Below, in pieces: positions 1 through 8,072 of a stretch of DNA of 64,000 nt. Under the pieces are notes generated by a model that was given only the letters and a program-made list of their open reading frames with translations, did not search any database and had not been told where the DNA came from. This DNA comes from Litorimonas sp039975855 (GTDB lineage Bacteria > Pseudomonadota > Alphaproteobacteria > Caulobacterales > Maricaulaceae). The position numbers and the translations under genes were made by a program. Position 1 is the stretch's first letter, and every line of letters starts with the position of its first letter. Location: positions 186,001 through 250,000 of the forward strand of contig JBDWGH010000004.1 in NCBI GenBank assembly GCA_039975855.1, read 5' to 3'.

Positions 1-2
1 AG

Positions 3-1901
3 CGCCCTGCCCTTATCATGGCGCCCAACAAAACACTCGCCGCGCAGCTCTATTCGGAATTTAAAAGCTTCTTCCCAGATAATGCCGTCGAATATTTCGT
101 GTCTTACTATGATTACTACCAACCCGAGGCCTATGTGCCCCGAACCGATACGTTCATTGAAAAAGACAGTTCAGTGAATGAGCAAATTGACCGCATGCGA
201 CATGCAGCAACACGCGCTATTTTGGAACGTGATGATTGTATCATCGTGGCTTCCGTGTCGTGCATTTACGGCATTGGCTCGGTCGAAACCTATACCGAAA
301 TGACAATTGATTTGTCGCGCGGCCAGGAAATTGATCAACGCACATTGATGCAACAAATCGTGCAGCTTCAATACACCCGGAATGATTTGGCTTTTCAACG
401 CGGCAGTTTCCGTGTGCGCGGCGATACAGTTGAACTCTTCCCGGCGCATTATGATGACACGGCGTGGCGTTTTGAATTTTTCGGCGAGGAGATTGAAGCC
501 ATAACGGAATTTGATCCGCTCACAGGCCGCTCTACGGCAGATAAGCAAAGCGTGCGTGTTTACGCCAATTCACATTACGTTACGCCTCGCCCAACCGTGC
601 AGTCCGCCATGAAGGGCATTAAGCATGAGCTGAAAGAAACACTCAAAATGTTCGAGGCCGAGGGCAAACTTTTGGAGGCCCAGCGGATTGCGCAGCGGAC
701 AGAGTTTGATTTGGAAATGATGGCGGCGTCCGGGTTTTGTAGCGGCATTGAGAACTATTCGCGCTACCTTACAGGCCGCGCGCCAGGTGAACCGCCCCCG
801 ACCTTATTTGAATACCTTCCAGAAAACGCGCTCCTCTTTATGGATGAAAGTCATGTTTCCGTGCCGCAAATTGGCGCGATGAGTAAAGGCGATGCAAACC
901 GCAAGGGCACATTGGCCGAACATGGTTTCCGCCTACCGTCTTGTATTGATAACCGCCCACTGAAATTTGAGGAATGGGACGCCATGCGTCCCCAGACCAT
1001 TCACGTCTCAGCTACGCCAGGAAATTGGGAAATGGAGCGCACAGGCGGAATATTCACAGAGCAGGTTATTCGCCCAACAGGCTTGCTTGATCCGCCTGTC
1101 GAAATTCGGCCGGTGAGCGGTAAAACACACAATCAGGTCGATGACATTATTGATGAAGTCAAGAAGGTCGCAGCGAGAGGTTACCGCTCGCTTGTCACAA
1201 CATTGACCAAGAAAATGGCGGAAGATCTGACCGAATATATGACCGACCAAGGCATCAAAGTGCGATATATGCACAGTGATGTGGATACGTTGGAGCGGAT
1301 CGAAATTATACGAGACTTGCGATTAGGCGTTTTTGACGTGCTTATCGGGATCAACCTTCTGCGTGAGGGCTTGGACATTCCAGAATGTGCATTCGTCGGA
1401 ATTTTGGATGCTGACAAAGAAGGCTTCTTGCGCTCCGAAACCTCCCTCGTCCAAACCATTGGTCGCGCGGCCCGAAATTCCGAAGCTAAAGTCGTGCTCT
1501 ACGCGGACAAGATCACGGGCTCCATGAAACGCGCCATGGATGAAACAGAGCGCCGCCGCGCCCGGCAAGAAGCGCACAACCAGAAACATGGCATCACACC
1601 GCAAACAGTTTTGCGCGGGGTTGCGGATATGGTTGGCGACAGTGAGGCCTCACAAAAAATCAAAGACGAAGCCAATAGCTACACGCCATCTGGCCGTAAG
1701 AAAGGCGCTATGGGGAAAGCTCGCGCCCTGGAAATGGCAGAAGATGCGGAACCTTATATGGGCGGCAATATGCAAGCTGCCTTGGCCAATTTGGAAAAAC
1801 GTATGTTCGAAGCTGCCGAGAACCTAGAATTCGAAGAAGCCGCCCGCCTACGCGACGAGATGAACAAATTAAAAGCGCAGGCCGCAACTCTAGAAAATTA
1901 G
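3..1901 (+). CDS. uvrB: UvrABC excinuclease subunit B (5' end missing)
   Basis: UvrB is the DNA-damage-verifying helicase-like subunit of nucleotide excision repair. It receives damage from UvrA and recruits UvrC. The frame is open from base 3, and the residues before the Met at base 18 (RPALI) match the usual UvrB context, so that Met is internal and the gene starts upstream of the window. Visible in order are the tyrosine-rich beta-hairpin that clamps one strand (about bases 100-170), the DESH helicase motif II (843-854), SATPG (motif III), QTIGRAARN (motif VI, near 1460) and a C-terminal UVR domain (about 1780-1890) that binds UvrC. Everything downstream of the truncation looks intact. The neighbouring mscS gene follows after about 70 bases and is probably separate. 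Confidence 0.97.
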   Translation, partial: RPALIMAPNKTLAAQLYSEFKSFFPDNAVEYFVSYYDYYQPEAYVPRTDTFIEKDSSVNEQIDRMRHAATRAILERDDCIIVASVSCIYGIGSVETYTEMTIDLSRGQEIDQRTLMQQIVQLQYTRNDLAFQRGSFRVRGDTVELFPAHYDDTAWRFEFFGEEIEAITEFDPLTGRSTADKQSVRVYANSHYVTPRPTVQSAMKGIKHELKETLKMFEAEGKLLEAQRIAQRTEFDLEMMAASGFCSGIENYSRYLTGRAPGEPPPTLFEYLPENALLFMDESHVSVPQIGAMSKGDANRKGTLAEHGFRLPSCIDNRPLKFEEWDAMRPQTIHVSATPGNWEMERTGGIFTEQVIRPTGLLDPPVEIRPVSGKTHNQVDDIIDEVKKVAARGYRSLVTTLTKKMAEDLTEYMTDQGIKVRYMHSDVDTLERIEIIRDLRLGVFDVLIGINLLREGLDIPECAFVGILDADKEGFLRSETSLVQTIGRAARNSEAKVVLYADKITGSMKRAMDETERRRARQEAHNQKHGITPQTVLRGVADMVGDSEASQKIKDEANSYTPSGRKKGAMGKARALEMAEDAEPYMGGNMQAALANLEKRMFEAAENLEFEEAARLRDEMNKLKAQAATLEN

Positions 1902-1972
1902 CTGCAGCGGTCATTTGACCCCGAACCTGAAGTTGATATGGATTAGGCTAAGTTGGGATTTGGGGATCGCAA

Positions 1973-2836
1973 ATGAATGTAGATACAATTTTGTCTCTAG
2001 CGGCAGATTATGCCCTTCCTGCAATCGCCGCATTATTGCTTGTCTGGATCGGCTTTCGCATTGCAAAGAAAATTGCCCTAGGAGTCGAAGCTAGTCTCAA
2101 CAAAGCGCCCAATGCGGACGCGTCCTTGTCTCGGTTCTTTGCAAGCCTCGTAAAATACCTTCTCATGCTTGTCATCGCCATGGCAGCTCTCGCAATATTA
2201 GGTGTCGATACATCGTCTGTGACTGGCATCGTCTTGGCATCTGGCGCCGCCTTGGCTTTTATTCTGCAAGGTTCTCTCAGCAATCTAGCGTGCGGCGTTA
2301 TGCTGATGTTGTTTCGTCCGTTCAATGTCGGCGACGAAGTTGAGGTTGGCGGGTCAAAAGGCAAAGTCAGCACGATTGAACTCACCGCAACCCGCCTCAA
2401 AACCGCTGACAATATTGAAGTTATTGTCGCAAACCGAGACGTCTGGGGCGGCACGATCAAGAATTATACAGCCATGGGAGCCCGCCGCCTCGATAGAGAT
2501 TTCGGCATCAGTTATGATGGTGACATTGATAAGGCAATCAAAGCCATAACTGACGCTGCTGCCGCTAACCCTCGCGTCCATACTGAACCTGCCCCTTGGG
2601 CAAAAGTTGTGAATTTGGGTGATAGCTCAGTCGATATTCAACTGCGCGCGTGGTGCGACGCCGGAGATTATAAAGCCCTCAGCACGGAAATTTCACAGCC
2701 TGTGAAAGAGGCCCTTGATGCGGCTGGGATTAATATTCCCTACCCGCATGAGGTGAAGATTAAACAACACGTAAAAAAATCAAAAGGCCGGGACAGCTTA
2801 GCTAAGTTCAAAGCCTTGAAGAAAAAAACAGCATAA
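1973..2836 (+). CDS. MscS-family small-conductance mechanosensitive channel, copy 1
   Basis: This is an inner-membrane channel that opens under membrane tension to release solutes after hypo-osmotic shock. At 287 residues it is close to E. coli MscS. Three hydrophobic segments lie in the first third. They are followed by the Gly/Ala-rich pore helix ending in LMLFRPF (about residues 85-120) and the cytoplasmic beta and alpha-beta domains. The C-terminus carries a Lys-rich tail (KKSKG...KKKTA). A GGGGA-like ribosome site precedes the ATG. A paralogue follows 20 bases downstream with its own strong ribosome site, so the two are probably co-transcribed. The residue-level function is inferred from family architecture. 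Confidence 0.93.
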   Translation: MNVDTILSLAADYALPAIAALLLVWIGFRIAKKIALGVEASLNKAPNADASLSRFFASLVKYLLMLVIAMAALAILGVDTSSVTGIVLASGAALAFILQGSLSNLACGVMLMLFRPFNVGDEVEVGGSKGKVSTIELTATRLKTADNIEVIVANRDVWGGTIKNYTAMGARRLDRDFGISYDGDIDKAIKAITDAAAANPRVHTEPAPWAKVVNLGDSSVDIQLRAWCDAGDYKALSTEISQPVKEALDAAGINIPYPHEVKIKQHVKKSKGRDSLAKFKALKKKTA

Positions 2837-2856
2837 GACACTTGGAGGACTAAACC

Positions 2857-3747
2857 ATGGCAGCACAAGACGCCGGATCAAATGCCGCAGAGGCCGCAAC
2901 AGAGGCCGCAGGTGGTGGTTTCGACATCGCATCTCTGATGAACCCAGAGGCCCTTATGGGTTATGCGCAATCCGCTCTGCCTCTTTTCTGGAAGGTTCTT
3001 GGGGCCATTCTAATCTATTGGATCGGAATGAAAATTGTCAAATGGGTCTCAGGACTTTCGAAGAAAGTCCTCGAGAAAAACCCGGCTGTTGATTCAACAT
3101 TGTCAAACTTCTTAGCGTCCATCGTACGGTATATTGGTACGGCACTTGTTTTGATCATCGCGATTACAACAATGGGTGTTCAAACGACGTCACTCGTCGC
3201 AATGCTAGGCGCAGCCACGTTGGCCATAGGCCTTGCCCTACAAGGCACACTCGGAAATGTTGCGGCTGGCGTTATGCTCATGCTCTTCCGTCCGTATAAA
3301 CTCGGAGATTACGTTGAAGTCGCTGGCAATGAAGGCGTCGTTGACGACGTGAATATCTTCACGACAAATCTTGCTACTGTCGACAATGTCAAAGTCATCA
3401 TCGCGAATGGTGAAGCGTGGGGCTCAACCATCAAGAATTTCTCATCTTTGGGTCTACGCCGCGTAGATGTGGATTACGGCATCCACTATGACGACGATAT
3501 CGATAAGGCGATTAAAGTCATCAACGACGTCGCAGCTAATCACCCGAACGTATTGTCGGAACCGCATGGTCCATGGGCGAAAGTTGTTACGCTAAACGAT
3601 AGCTCCGTGGACATTCAAAGCCGTGTCTGGTGTAAACCTGAGCACTATTGGGACGTGATGTTCGATTTGAAAAAATCAATCAAAGAAGCGTTTGATAAGA
3701 ATGAAATCACAATTCCTTACCCAACAAGTATCGAACTTGACGGCTAA
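2857..3747 (+). CDS. MscS-family small-conductance mechanosensitive channel, copy 2
   Basis: This is the second of two adjacent MscS-type channels. It has 296 residues, with an Ala/Glu-rich N-terminal extension before the first membrane segment (about residues 35-60). The pore helix again runs into LMLFRPYKLGD, and the middle domain repeats the TVDN..V..AN pattern of copy 1, so the pair looks like an old tandem duplication rather than a recent copy. The ribosome site TTGGAGGA lies 8 bases before the ATG. A small hairpin (AAACGC/GCGTTT, 3759-3775) after the stop lacks a clear T-run, so read-through into the rhodanese gene is possible. Confidence 0.93.
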   Translation: MAAQDAGSNAAEAATEAAGGGFDIASLMNPEALMGYAQSALPLFWKVLGAILIYWIGMKIVKWVSGLSKKVLEKNPAVDSTLSNFLASIVRYIGTALVLIIAITTMGVQTTSLVAMLGAATLAIGLALQGTLGNVAAGVMLMLFRPYKLGDYVEVAGNEGVVDDVNIFTTNLATVDNVKVIIANGEAWGSTIKNFSSLGLRRVDVDYGIHYDDDIDKAIKVINDVAANHPNVLSEPHGPWAKVVTLNDSSVDIQSRVWCKPEHYWDVMFDLKKSIKEAFDKNEITIPYPTSIELDG

Positions 3748-3801
3748 TACACTCTCGAAAACGCGATTTGCGTTTCACTCAAATCTGGCTAGGTTTTGCA
3801 T

Positions 3802-4344
3802 ATGCGAAACCTAGCCTTTTTTATTGCCGTTACCTCAAGTCTTCTGGCCGCCTGCGCATCGGGTGAGGAGGGTTTAAGCGCCATTCATGCGGACATTGTT
3901 TCAGATCATGTCACGGTCGCCCAGCTTGCGCCGACCGACTTTCTAAAACTCGATACATCTGATGTCGTTCTTTTAGACATTAGAGAACCGAAGGAGTATG
4001 CGGTGAGCCGATTACCCGGCGCAATTTGGATCAATCCTAATGCAAGCGCAGAAACAGCGCTCATTCAAATGGGGGATGTGACGGGCAAGAAAATTGTTGT
4101 CTATTGTTCCGTTGGTCGCCGGTCTTCTATTTTTGCTGAACGGGAGCAAAAGGCGCTTATGGAAATGGGCGCAGTATCAGTTCAAAATCTAGAGCGAGGC
4201 ATTTTCGGTTGGCATAACGAAAAGCGCAGCTTGATAGATGCCAATGGGACCACTGATGCGGTCCACCCCTACGACGCCGTCTGGAAACGCTATGTCGAAA
4301 GACAAGAAGAGGCGCGTTACACGCCTCTTCCAAAGAGGCCATAG
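3802..4344 (+). CDS. Rhodanese-domain lipoprotein
   Basis: The protein has a lipoprotein signal (LLAAC lipobox, Cys about residue 18) followed by one rhodanese domain. The active-site loop is YCSVGRRS, so the catalytic Cys is present and sulfur transfer is possible. DIREPKEY is the usual early rhodanese motif. The ATG at 3802 is preferred over an in-frame TTG six bases upstream, because it gives a clean signal peptide. The protein is probably anchored in the envelope. Its substrate and partner are unknown, and the neighbours (mechanosensitive channels, a lipid hydroxylase) do not settle its role. Confidence 0.85.
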   Translation: MRNLAFFIAVTSSLLAACASGEEGLSAIHADIVSDHVTVAQLAPTDFLKLDTSDVVLLDIREPKEYAVSRLPGAIWINPNASAETALIQMGDVTGKKIVVYCSVGRRSSIFAEREQKALMEMGAVSVQNLERGIFGWHNEKRSLIDANGTTDAVHPYDAVWKRYVERQEEARYTPLPKRP

Positions 4345-4404
4345 CCGAATAAACTGAATCATAAGCATTTTCGTTTAGTATGCTGTAAAAACCAGGAGTG
4401 TAGA

Positions 4405-5418
4405 ATGGTGGATTCATCGAAATCCCTCGGCGAAAAATACTACGATTATGTCGAGTCATTTTTTGCTTTTCTCGTAGATCCTAATGATCGACTTTTCATC
4501 GTCTATTTATTGAGTTCATTTCTAGTTGCTTACATTCTATTTCGAAAGTCAAAATCTAAAGAAGGGTTGTTCAGGTTTATTTTTCCGAAATCTGTTTGGG
4601 ACCACCCTTCAGCTTGGCTCGATGTACGCTATTTTTTATTCCACGGATTAATTGGACATTTCATCGTTCATCTCTTAACTGCCGGCGCGTTTGTATTAGG
4701 TATCACCTACACAATGAGCTTAGAGAATTTCCAAAATTTAGGAAGTGCAGAAGACGTTAACATTGCTTATCGGTCCGTAATTGCTGCCTTAGGCTTAATC
4801 TTGATGGCGGTTTTCGGTGACTTCCTGGCTTTCTGTGTACATTATTTGCAACATAAAAATCCGCTCCTTTGGCAGTTCCACAAGGTCCACCATTCCAGCG
4901 AAGTAATGCACCCTCTATCGAATTTTAGAGAGCATCCGATTGACAACTTATTCTATAAATCCTTCGTTAATTTCGTCAGCGGACTAATCTGGGGTGTATT
5001 CTTGACAATAGCTGGCTTTGTGCCAGACGCGATCACAATATTCGGAATTGGTGTTATAAATCTCACGTTTAATTTGGTCGGCTATCAACTGCGTCATTCT
5101 CATATGTGGTTGAAATGGCCAGGGGTGTGGTCAAAAGTCTTCCCAAGTCCTGCTCACCACCATGTCCATCACAGTCGGCATCCGGACCATTTAGATAAAA
5201 ACTTCGCCTTTATGTTTCCGGTCTGGGATGTCCTATTTAAAACCTATGTCATGCCGGAGGATAACCGGGATGTAGAGTTTGGAATTGTTGAGGATTCGTC
5301 GGAATTAAATAGCTGCATCAACCTATATGTCGTGCCCTTCCGCGATGCCTATCGGGTAATCAAATCAGGTAAGAAAACGGAACAGGTTGGCCCGCTCAAG
5401 GCTGACCCTTTAGCTTGA
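4405..5418 (+). CDS. Sterol desaturase / fatty acid hydroxylase family membrane protein
   Basis: This is a 337-residue integral membrane di-iron oxygenase of the fatty acid hydroxylase superfamily. The His clusters that bind iron are visible: HYLQH (about residue 149), HKVHH (about 160) and the paired HHHVHH and HPDH motifs near residue 250. Four to five hydrophobic segments surround them. Members of this superfamily hydroxylate or desaturate lipids, sterols, carotenoids or alkylglycerols, and the substrate cannot be read from sequence. An AGGAG-like site precedes the ATG. It converges on the fasciclin gene with a terminator between them. A second, different member of the superfamily lies behind glpD. 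Confidence 0.9.
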   Translation: MVDSSKSLGEKYYDYVESFFAFLVDPNDRLFIVYLLSSFLVAYILFRKSKSKEGLFRFIFPKSVWDHPSAWLDVRYFLFHGLIGHFIVHLLTAGAFVLGITYTMSLENFQNLGSAEDVNIAYRSVIAALGLILMAVFGDFLAFCVHYLQHKNPLLWQFHKVHHSSEVMHPLSNFREHPIDNLFYKSFVNFVSGLIWGVFLTIAGFVPDAITIFGIGVINLTFNLVGYQLRHSHMWLKWPGVWSKVFPSPAHHHVHHSRHPDHLDKNFAFMFPVWDVLFKTYVMPEDNRDVEFGIVEDSSELNSCINLYVVPFRDAYRVIKSGKKTEQVGPLKADPLA

Positions 5419-5425
5419 TTTAAAA

Positions 5426-5449
5426 TACCGACCCCAACAGGGGCCGGTA
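5426..5449 (-). terminator. Intrinsic terminator of the fasciclin gene
   Basis: The stem TACCG/CGGTA plus CCCC/GGGG, with one mismatch and an AACA loop, is followed on the minus strand by TATTTTAAA. It lies in the gap between two convergent genes. Confidence 0.7.
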
Positions 5450-5462
5450 AGATTATTGAGGT

Positions 5463-6113
5463 TTAAGAGTGACCACCCGATTTCGGTAAAAGCACGCCCG
5501 AAATTACATGGACCGTGCCATTTGATTTCATAATGTCTGCGATCGCGACTTTCGACTTATTTCCGCTTTCGTCTTTGATCTTTAGCGTATCGCCATATTT
5601 CATGACTTTCAGCTTAGCTCCTGACAGCGTCTCGACGGTCAGCTTACCGCCATTCGCATCAACAGCAGCGACAATATCCGCCGCTGAAAGATTTCCAGCC
5701 ACGACGTGTGATGTCAGGATATTTGTCAGCATCGCTTTGTTCTCTGGCTTCAACAGCGTTGTAACAGTTCCGTCGGGCAAAGCGTCAAATGCAGCGTTGG
5801 TTGGCGCGAATACCGTAAACGGCCCGTCGCCTTGCAGAGTCTCAACCAAGCCTGCAGCTGTGACGGCCGCTGTCAAAGTTGACAAATCCGGCGTTCCAAC
5901 AGCAGCATCAATAATTGTTCCTGATGTGTATGTTGTCGCGGAGGAATGATGACTCGCATTTTCTACCGTCGCACCCATCACGGCGGATTGGTTCATTGCA
6001 GACTGTTTTGTTTTCGAATTGCATTCACCGGCAAAACTGGCGGTCGCCGTTGCAAGTGTGAAGGTTAGGGCCGTCGCTGTTAATACGGCACGTTTAAAGA
6101 TAGCTCTCTCCAT
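5463..6113 (-). CDS. Exported fasciclin (FAS1) domain protein
   Basis: The 216-residue protein has a Sec signal peptide ending near ASFAGE (about residue 30). A low-complexity linker leads into a single FAS1 domain (about residues 70-213) with the typical FTVFAPTNAAFDALP core and a TVHVISGVLLP ending. Bacterial FAS1 proteins are secreted or periplasmic adhesion or surface proteins; the exact role here is unknown. A perfect 8-bp inverted repeat lies just upstream of the start and may control it. The gene has its own terminator and appears monocistronic. Confidence 0.92.
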   Translation of the reverse strand: MERAIFKRAVLTATALTFTLATATASFAGECNSKTKQSAMNQSAVMGATVENASHHSSATTYTSGTIIDAAVGTPDLSTLTAAVTAAGLVETLQGDGPFTVFAPTNAAFDALPDGTVTTLLKPENKAMLTNILTSHVVAGNLSAADIVAAVDANGGKLTVETLSGAKLKVMKYGDTLKIKDESGNKSKVAIADIMKSNGTVHVISGVLLPKSGGHS

Positions 6114-6135
6114 CGGGGGATGTCTCCATTTTCAG

Positions 6136-6164
6136 TTCACTGGCCGATAATGCGGTCCAGTGAA
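6136..6164. promoter_or_regulatory. 8-bp perfect inverted repeat upstream of the fasciclin gene
   Basis: TTCACTGG and CCAGTGAA are separated by 13 bases and lie 23-51 bases upstream of the fasciclin ATG. Position and symmetry suit an operator, or a hairpin in the 5' leader if transcription starts further upstream. No matching regulator is identified. Confidence 0.4.
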
Positions 6165-6320
6165 AAGGCTACGGCGGAGGAACCGTGATCAGATGCCGAC
6201 CTCACGCGCGCGTGATTAAATCTAACCCGCGTTTAATCCGTCAGTTAGGCCACCGTAATAAATCTGCGGCGAGGTGTCGCGATTGGGGGAAAATGAGATG
6301 TAAGTTTGAAGAGCTTGTAA
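6165..6320. other. Gene-free spacer between fasciclin and ABC-F genes
   Basis: The stretch contains an alternating ACGCGCGCGTG tract near 6208 and short hairpin potential, but no convincing gene or terminator. It presumably carries upstream promoter sequence of the fasciclin gene. Confidence 0.3.
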
Positions 6321-7904
6321 CTAAGCTCGGTCCGCCTGCATCACTAGTTTCTTATAATCCCGCAAGTCGCCATCATAGCGTTTCGCTTTTCCATTATTGA
6401 CCAGCCAGAGCTGGTCGGCAGTTGCCTCGGCAAGGTAAACATCATGCGTAATCAGAAGCACAGCGCCCGGAAAATCATTGAGCGCATAAATGAGGGCTTC
6501 GCGGCTATCGATGTCCAAATGGGATGTTGGCTCATCGAGGATGAGGACGTGAGGTTTTTCAATCGACATGAGACCGAGCAATAATCGAACTTTTTCTCCG
6601 CCTGATAATTTTTCGACGTTCGTTTCGACTTTCTCGTGGCTGAATCCCATCTGAGCGGCCACACCTCGCGCGCGGCTTTCTGCCGTGCCTTTGGGCAGCG
6701 CTTGCGTCACATGGTTGAGGACTGTTTCGCCCTCCGTCAGTTCATCTAATTGATCTTGAGAAAAATACCCGATCTTCAAACTATTGGACGCTTTCCGGTT
6801 CCCCGTCATCAATGGCAAGCGCTGGGCGATAGACTTCACTAGGGTCGTCTTCCCCTGCCCGTTCGCGCCAACAATTGCGATGCGATCATCCGGGTCGAGA
6901 CGCAGTGATACATTACTCAGAATTTTGGCATCTTCGCCATACCCTAAATCCGCATTCTCTAGCTCCAACATAGGCGGAGCAAGTTTGCCTTTGGGTTCGG
7001 AGAATTTGAAAGGTGTCGTCCGCTCCGCGATGGGGATGGCAATGTCTTGCATCTTCTCGAGCATTTTAACGCGAGACTGCGCTTGGCGAGCTTTGGAGGC
7101 TTTCGCTTTGAATCTATCCACGAAGGCCTGCAAATGTTCGCGCTCTTTATCCTGTTTCACTTTTTGCGCTGTCAACTGCGCCGTCTTTGCGGCGCGCAAT
7201 TTCATCCAATCATCATACCCTCCAGGCGTGAGCATCAATTGCTGATGTTCGAGCGCCAGAGTATGTGTGACAGAGCGGTTGAGCATTTCCCGGTCATGGC
7301 TGACCATAATGACAGTATAGGGATATTTGCGAATATAGCCCTCCAACCAAGCCGCACCTTCTAGATCAAGATAGTTTGTTGGTTCATCGAGCAACAATAC
7401 ATCGGGCTCACTCACGAGAACTCCAGCAATGGCCGCCCGCATCCGCCACCCACCGGAAAACTCTTTCGTGGCGCGGTAAAAGTCATCAGGCTTAAATCCC
7501 AAACCGGACAAAACAATCGCGGCGCGAGTATCCGCATTCCACGCATCCATATCCGTCAAACGCTCATATATCTCGCCAAGCTTGTCGGGGTCGGTTTCGG
7601 TCTCGGACGCTTTCATCAAACGTGCGCGTTCCGTATCTGCGGCCAGAACCACATCCATAATCGTATCGTCGGTAGCGTCGACTTCCTGCGCCACCCAGCC
7701 CAATCGGGCCCCTTTATTCAGGCGTATCGACGCATCATTCGCGGCTTCTTCGATCTCTTCGCGAATAAGGCGCAGCAGTGTTGACTTACCTGTACCGTTA
7801 CGTCCGATCAGACCGACCTTCCATCCAGACGCAATAAAGGCAGACGCCTTGCGAAACAAAGGCCGTCCTTGCACTGCATAATCAAGATCAGAAATCGCTA
7901 ACAT
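6321..7904 (-). CDS. ABC-F family ATPase (ribosome-associated type)
   Basis: Two ATP-binding cassettes lie in one soluble 527-residue chain with no membrane segments, which defines the ABC-F family. Walker A is GRNGTGKST (about residue 35) in the first half and GANGQGKTT (about 345) in the second. Signatures are FSGGWRMR and LSGGEKVR, and Walker B is LLLDEPTNYLD and LILDEPTSHLD. The basic linker between the domains (about residues 235-295, rich in Lys, Arg and Gln) is the element that reaches into the ribosomal E site in characterised members. The protein is closest in style to YheS-like proteins but lacks their long C-terminal tail, so a specific name is not given. It probably relieves particular translation blocks (inference). 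Confidence 0.92.
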   Translation of the reverse strand: MLAISDLDYAVQGRPLFRKASAFIASGWKVGLIGRNGTGKSTLLRLIREEIEEAANDASIRLNKGARLGWVAQEVDATDDTIMDVVLAADTERARLMKASETETDPDKLGEIYERLTDMDAWNADTRAAIVLSGLGFKPDDFYRATKEFSGGWRMRAAIAGVLVSEPDVLLLDEPTNYLDLEGAAWLEGYIRKYPYTVIMVSHDREMLNRSVTHTLALEHQQLMLTPGGYDDWMKLRAAKTAQLTAQKVKQDKEREHLQAFVDRFKAKASKARQAQSRVKMLEKMQDIAIPIAERTTPFKFSEPKGKLAPPMLELENADLGYGEDAKILSNVSLRLDPDDRIAIVGANGQGKTTLVKSIAQRLPLMTGNRKASNSLKIGYFSQDQLDELTEGETVLNHVTQALPKGTAESRARGVAAQMGFSHEKVETNVEKLSGGEKVRLLLGLMSIEKPHVLILDEPTSHLDIDSREALIYALNDFPGAVLLITHDVYLAEATADQLWLVNNGKAKRYDGDLRDYKKLVMQADRA

Positions 7905-7976
7905 GGGCGGGCAGATAGGGGAACGCGCGCGAAAGGCAAGGCATTAGGGCTGTTGCTGTCACGTAAAGGTATAGCT

Positions 7977-8053
7977 TGGTAGGGGGTGAGGGACTCGAAC
8001 CCCCAACCAATCCGTTATGAGCGGACGGCTCTAACCAATTGAGCTAACCCCCC
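7977..8053 (-). tRNA. tRNA with CAU anticodon (elongator Met or Ile2)
   Basis: A full cloverleaf folds on the minus strand. The acceptor is GGGGGGT/ACCCCCT with a G-U first pair, the D arm is GCTC/GAGC, and the anticodon stem is GTCCG/CGGAT with loop CTCATAA. The T arm is GGGGG/CCCTC with loop TTCGAGT, the discriminator is A73 and CCA is encoded. CAU is read by initiator Met, elongator Met and lysidine-modified Ile2. The lack of initiator features excludes the first, but the other two cannot be separated by eye. Confidence 0.93.
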
Positions 8054-8072
8054 AAAGACCGCAAAGGGTGAT

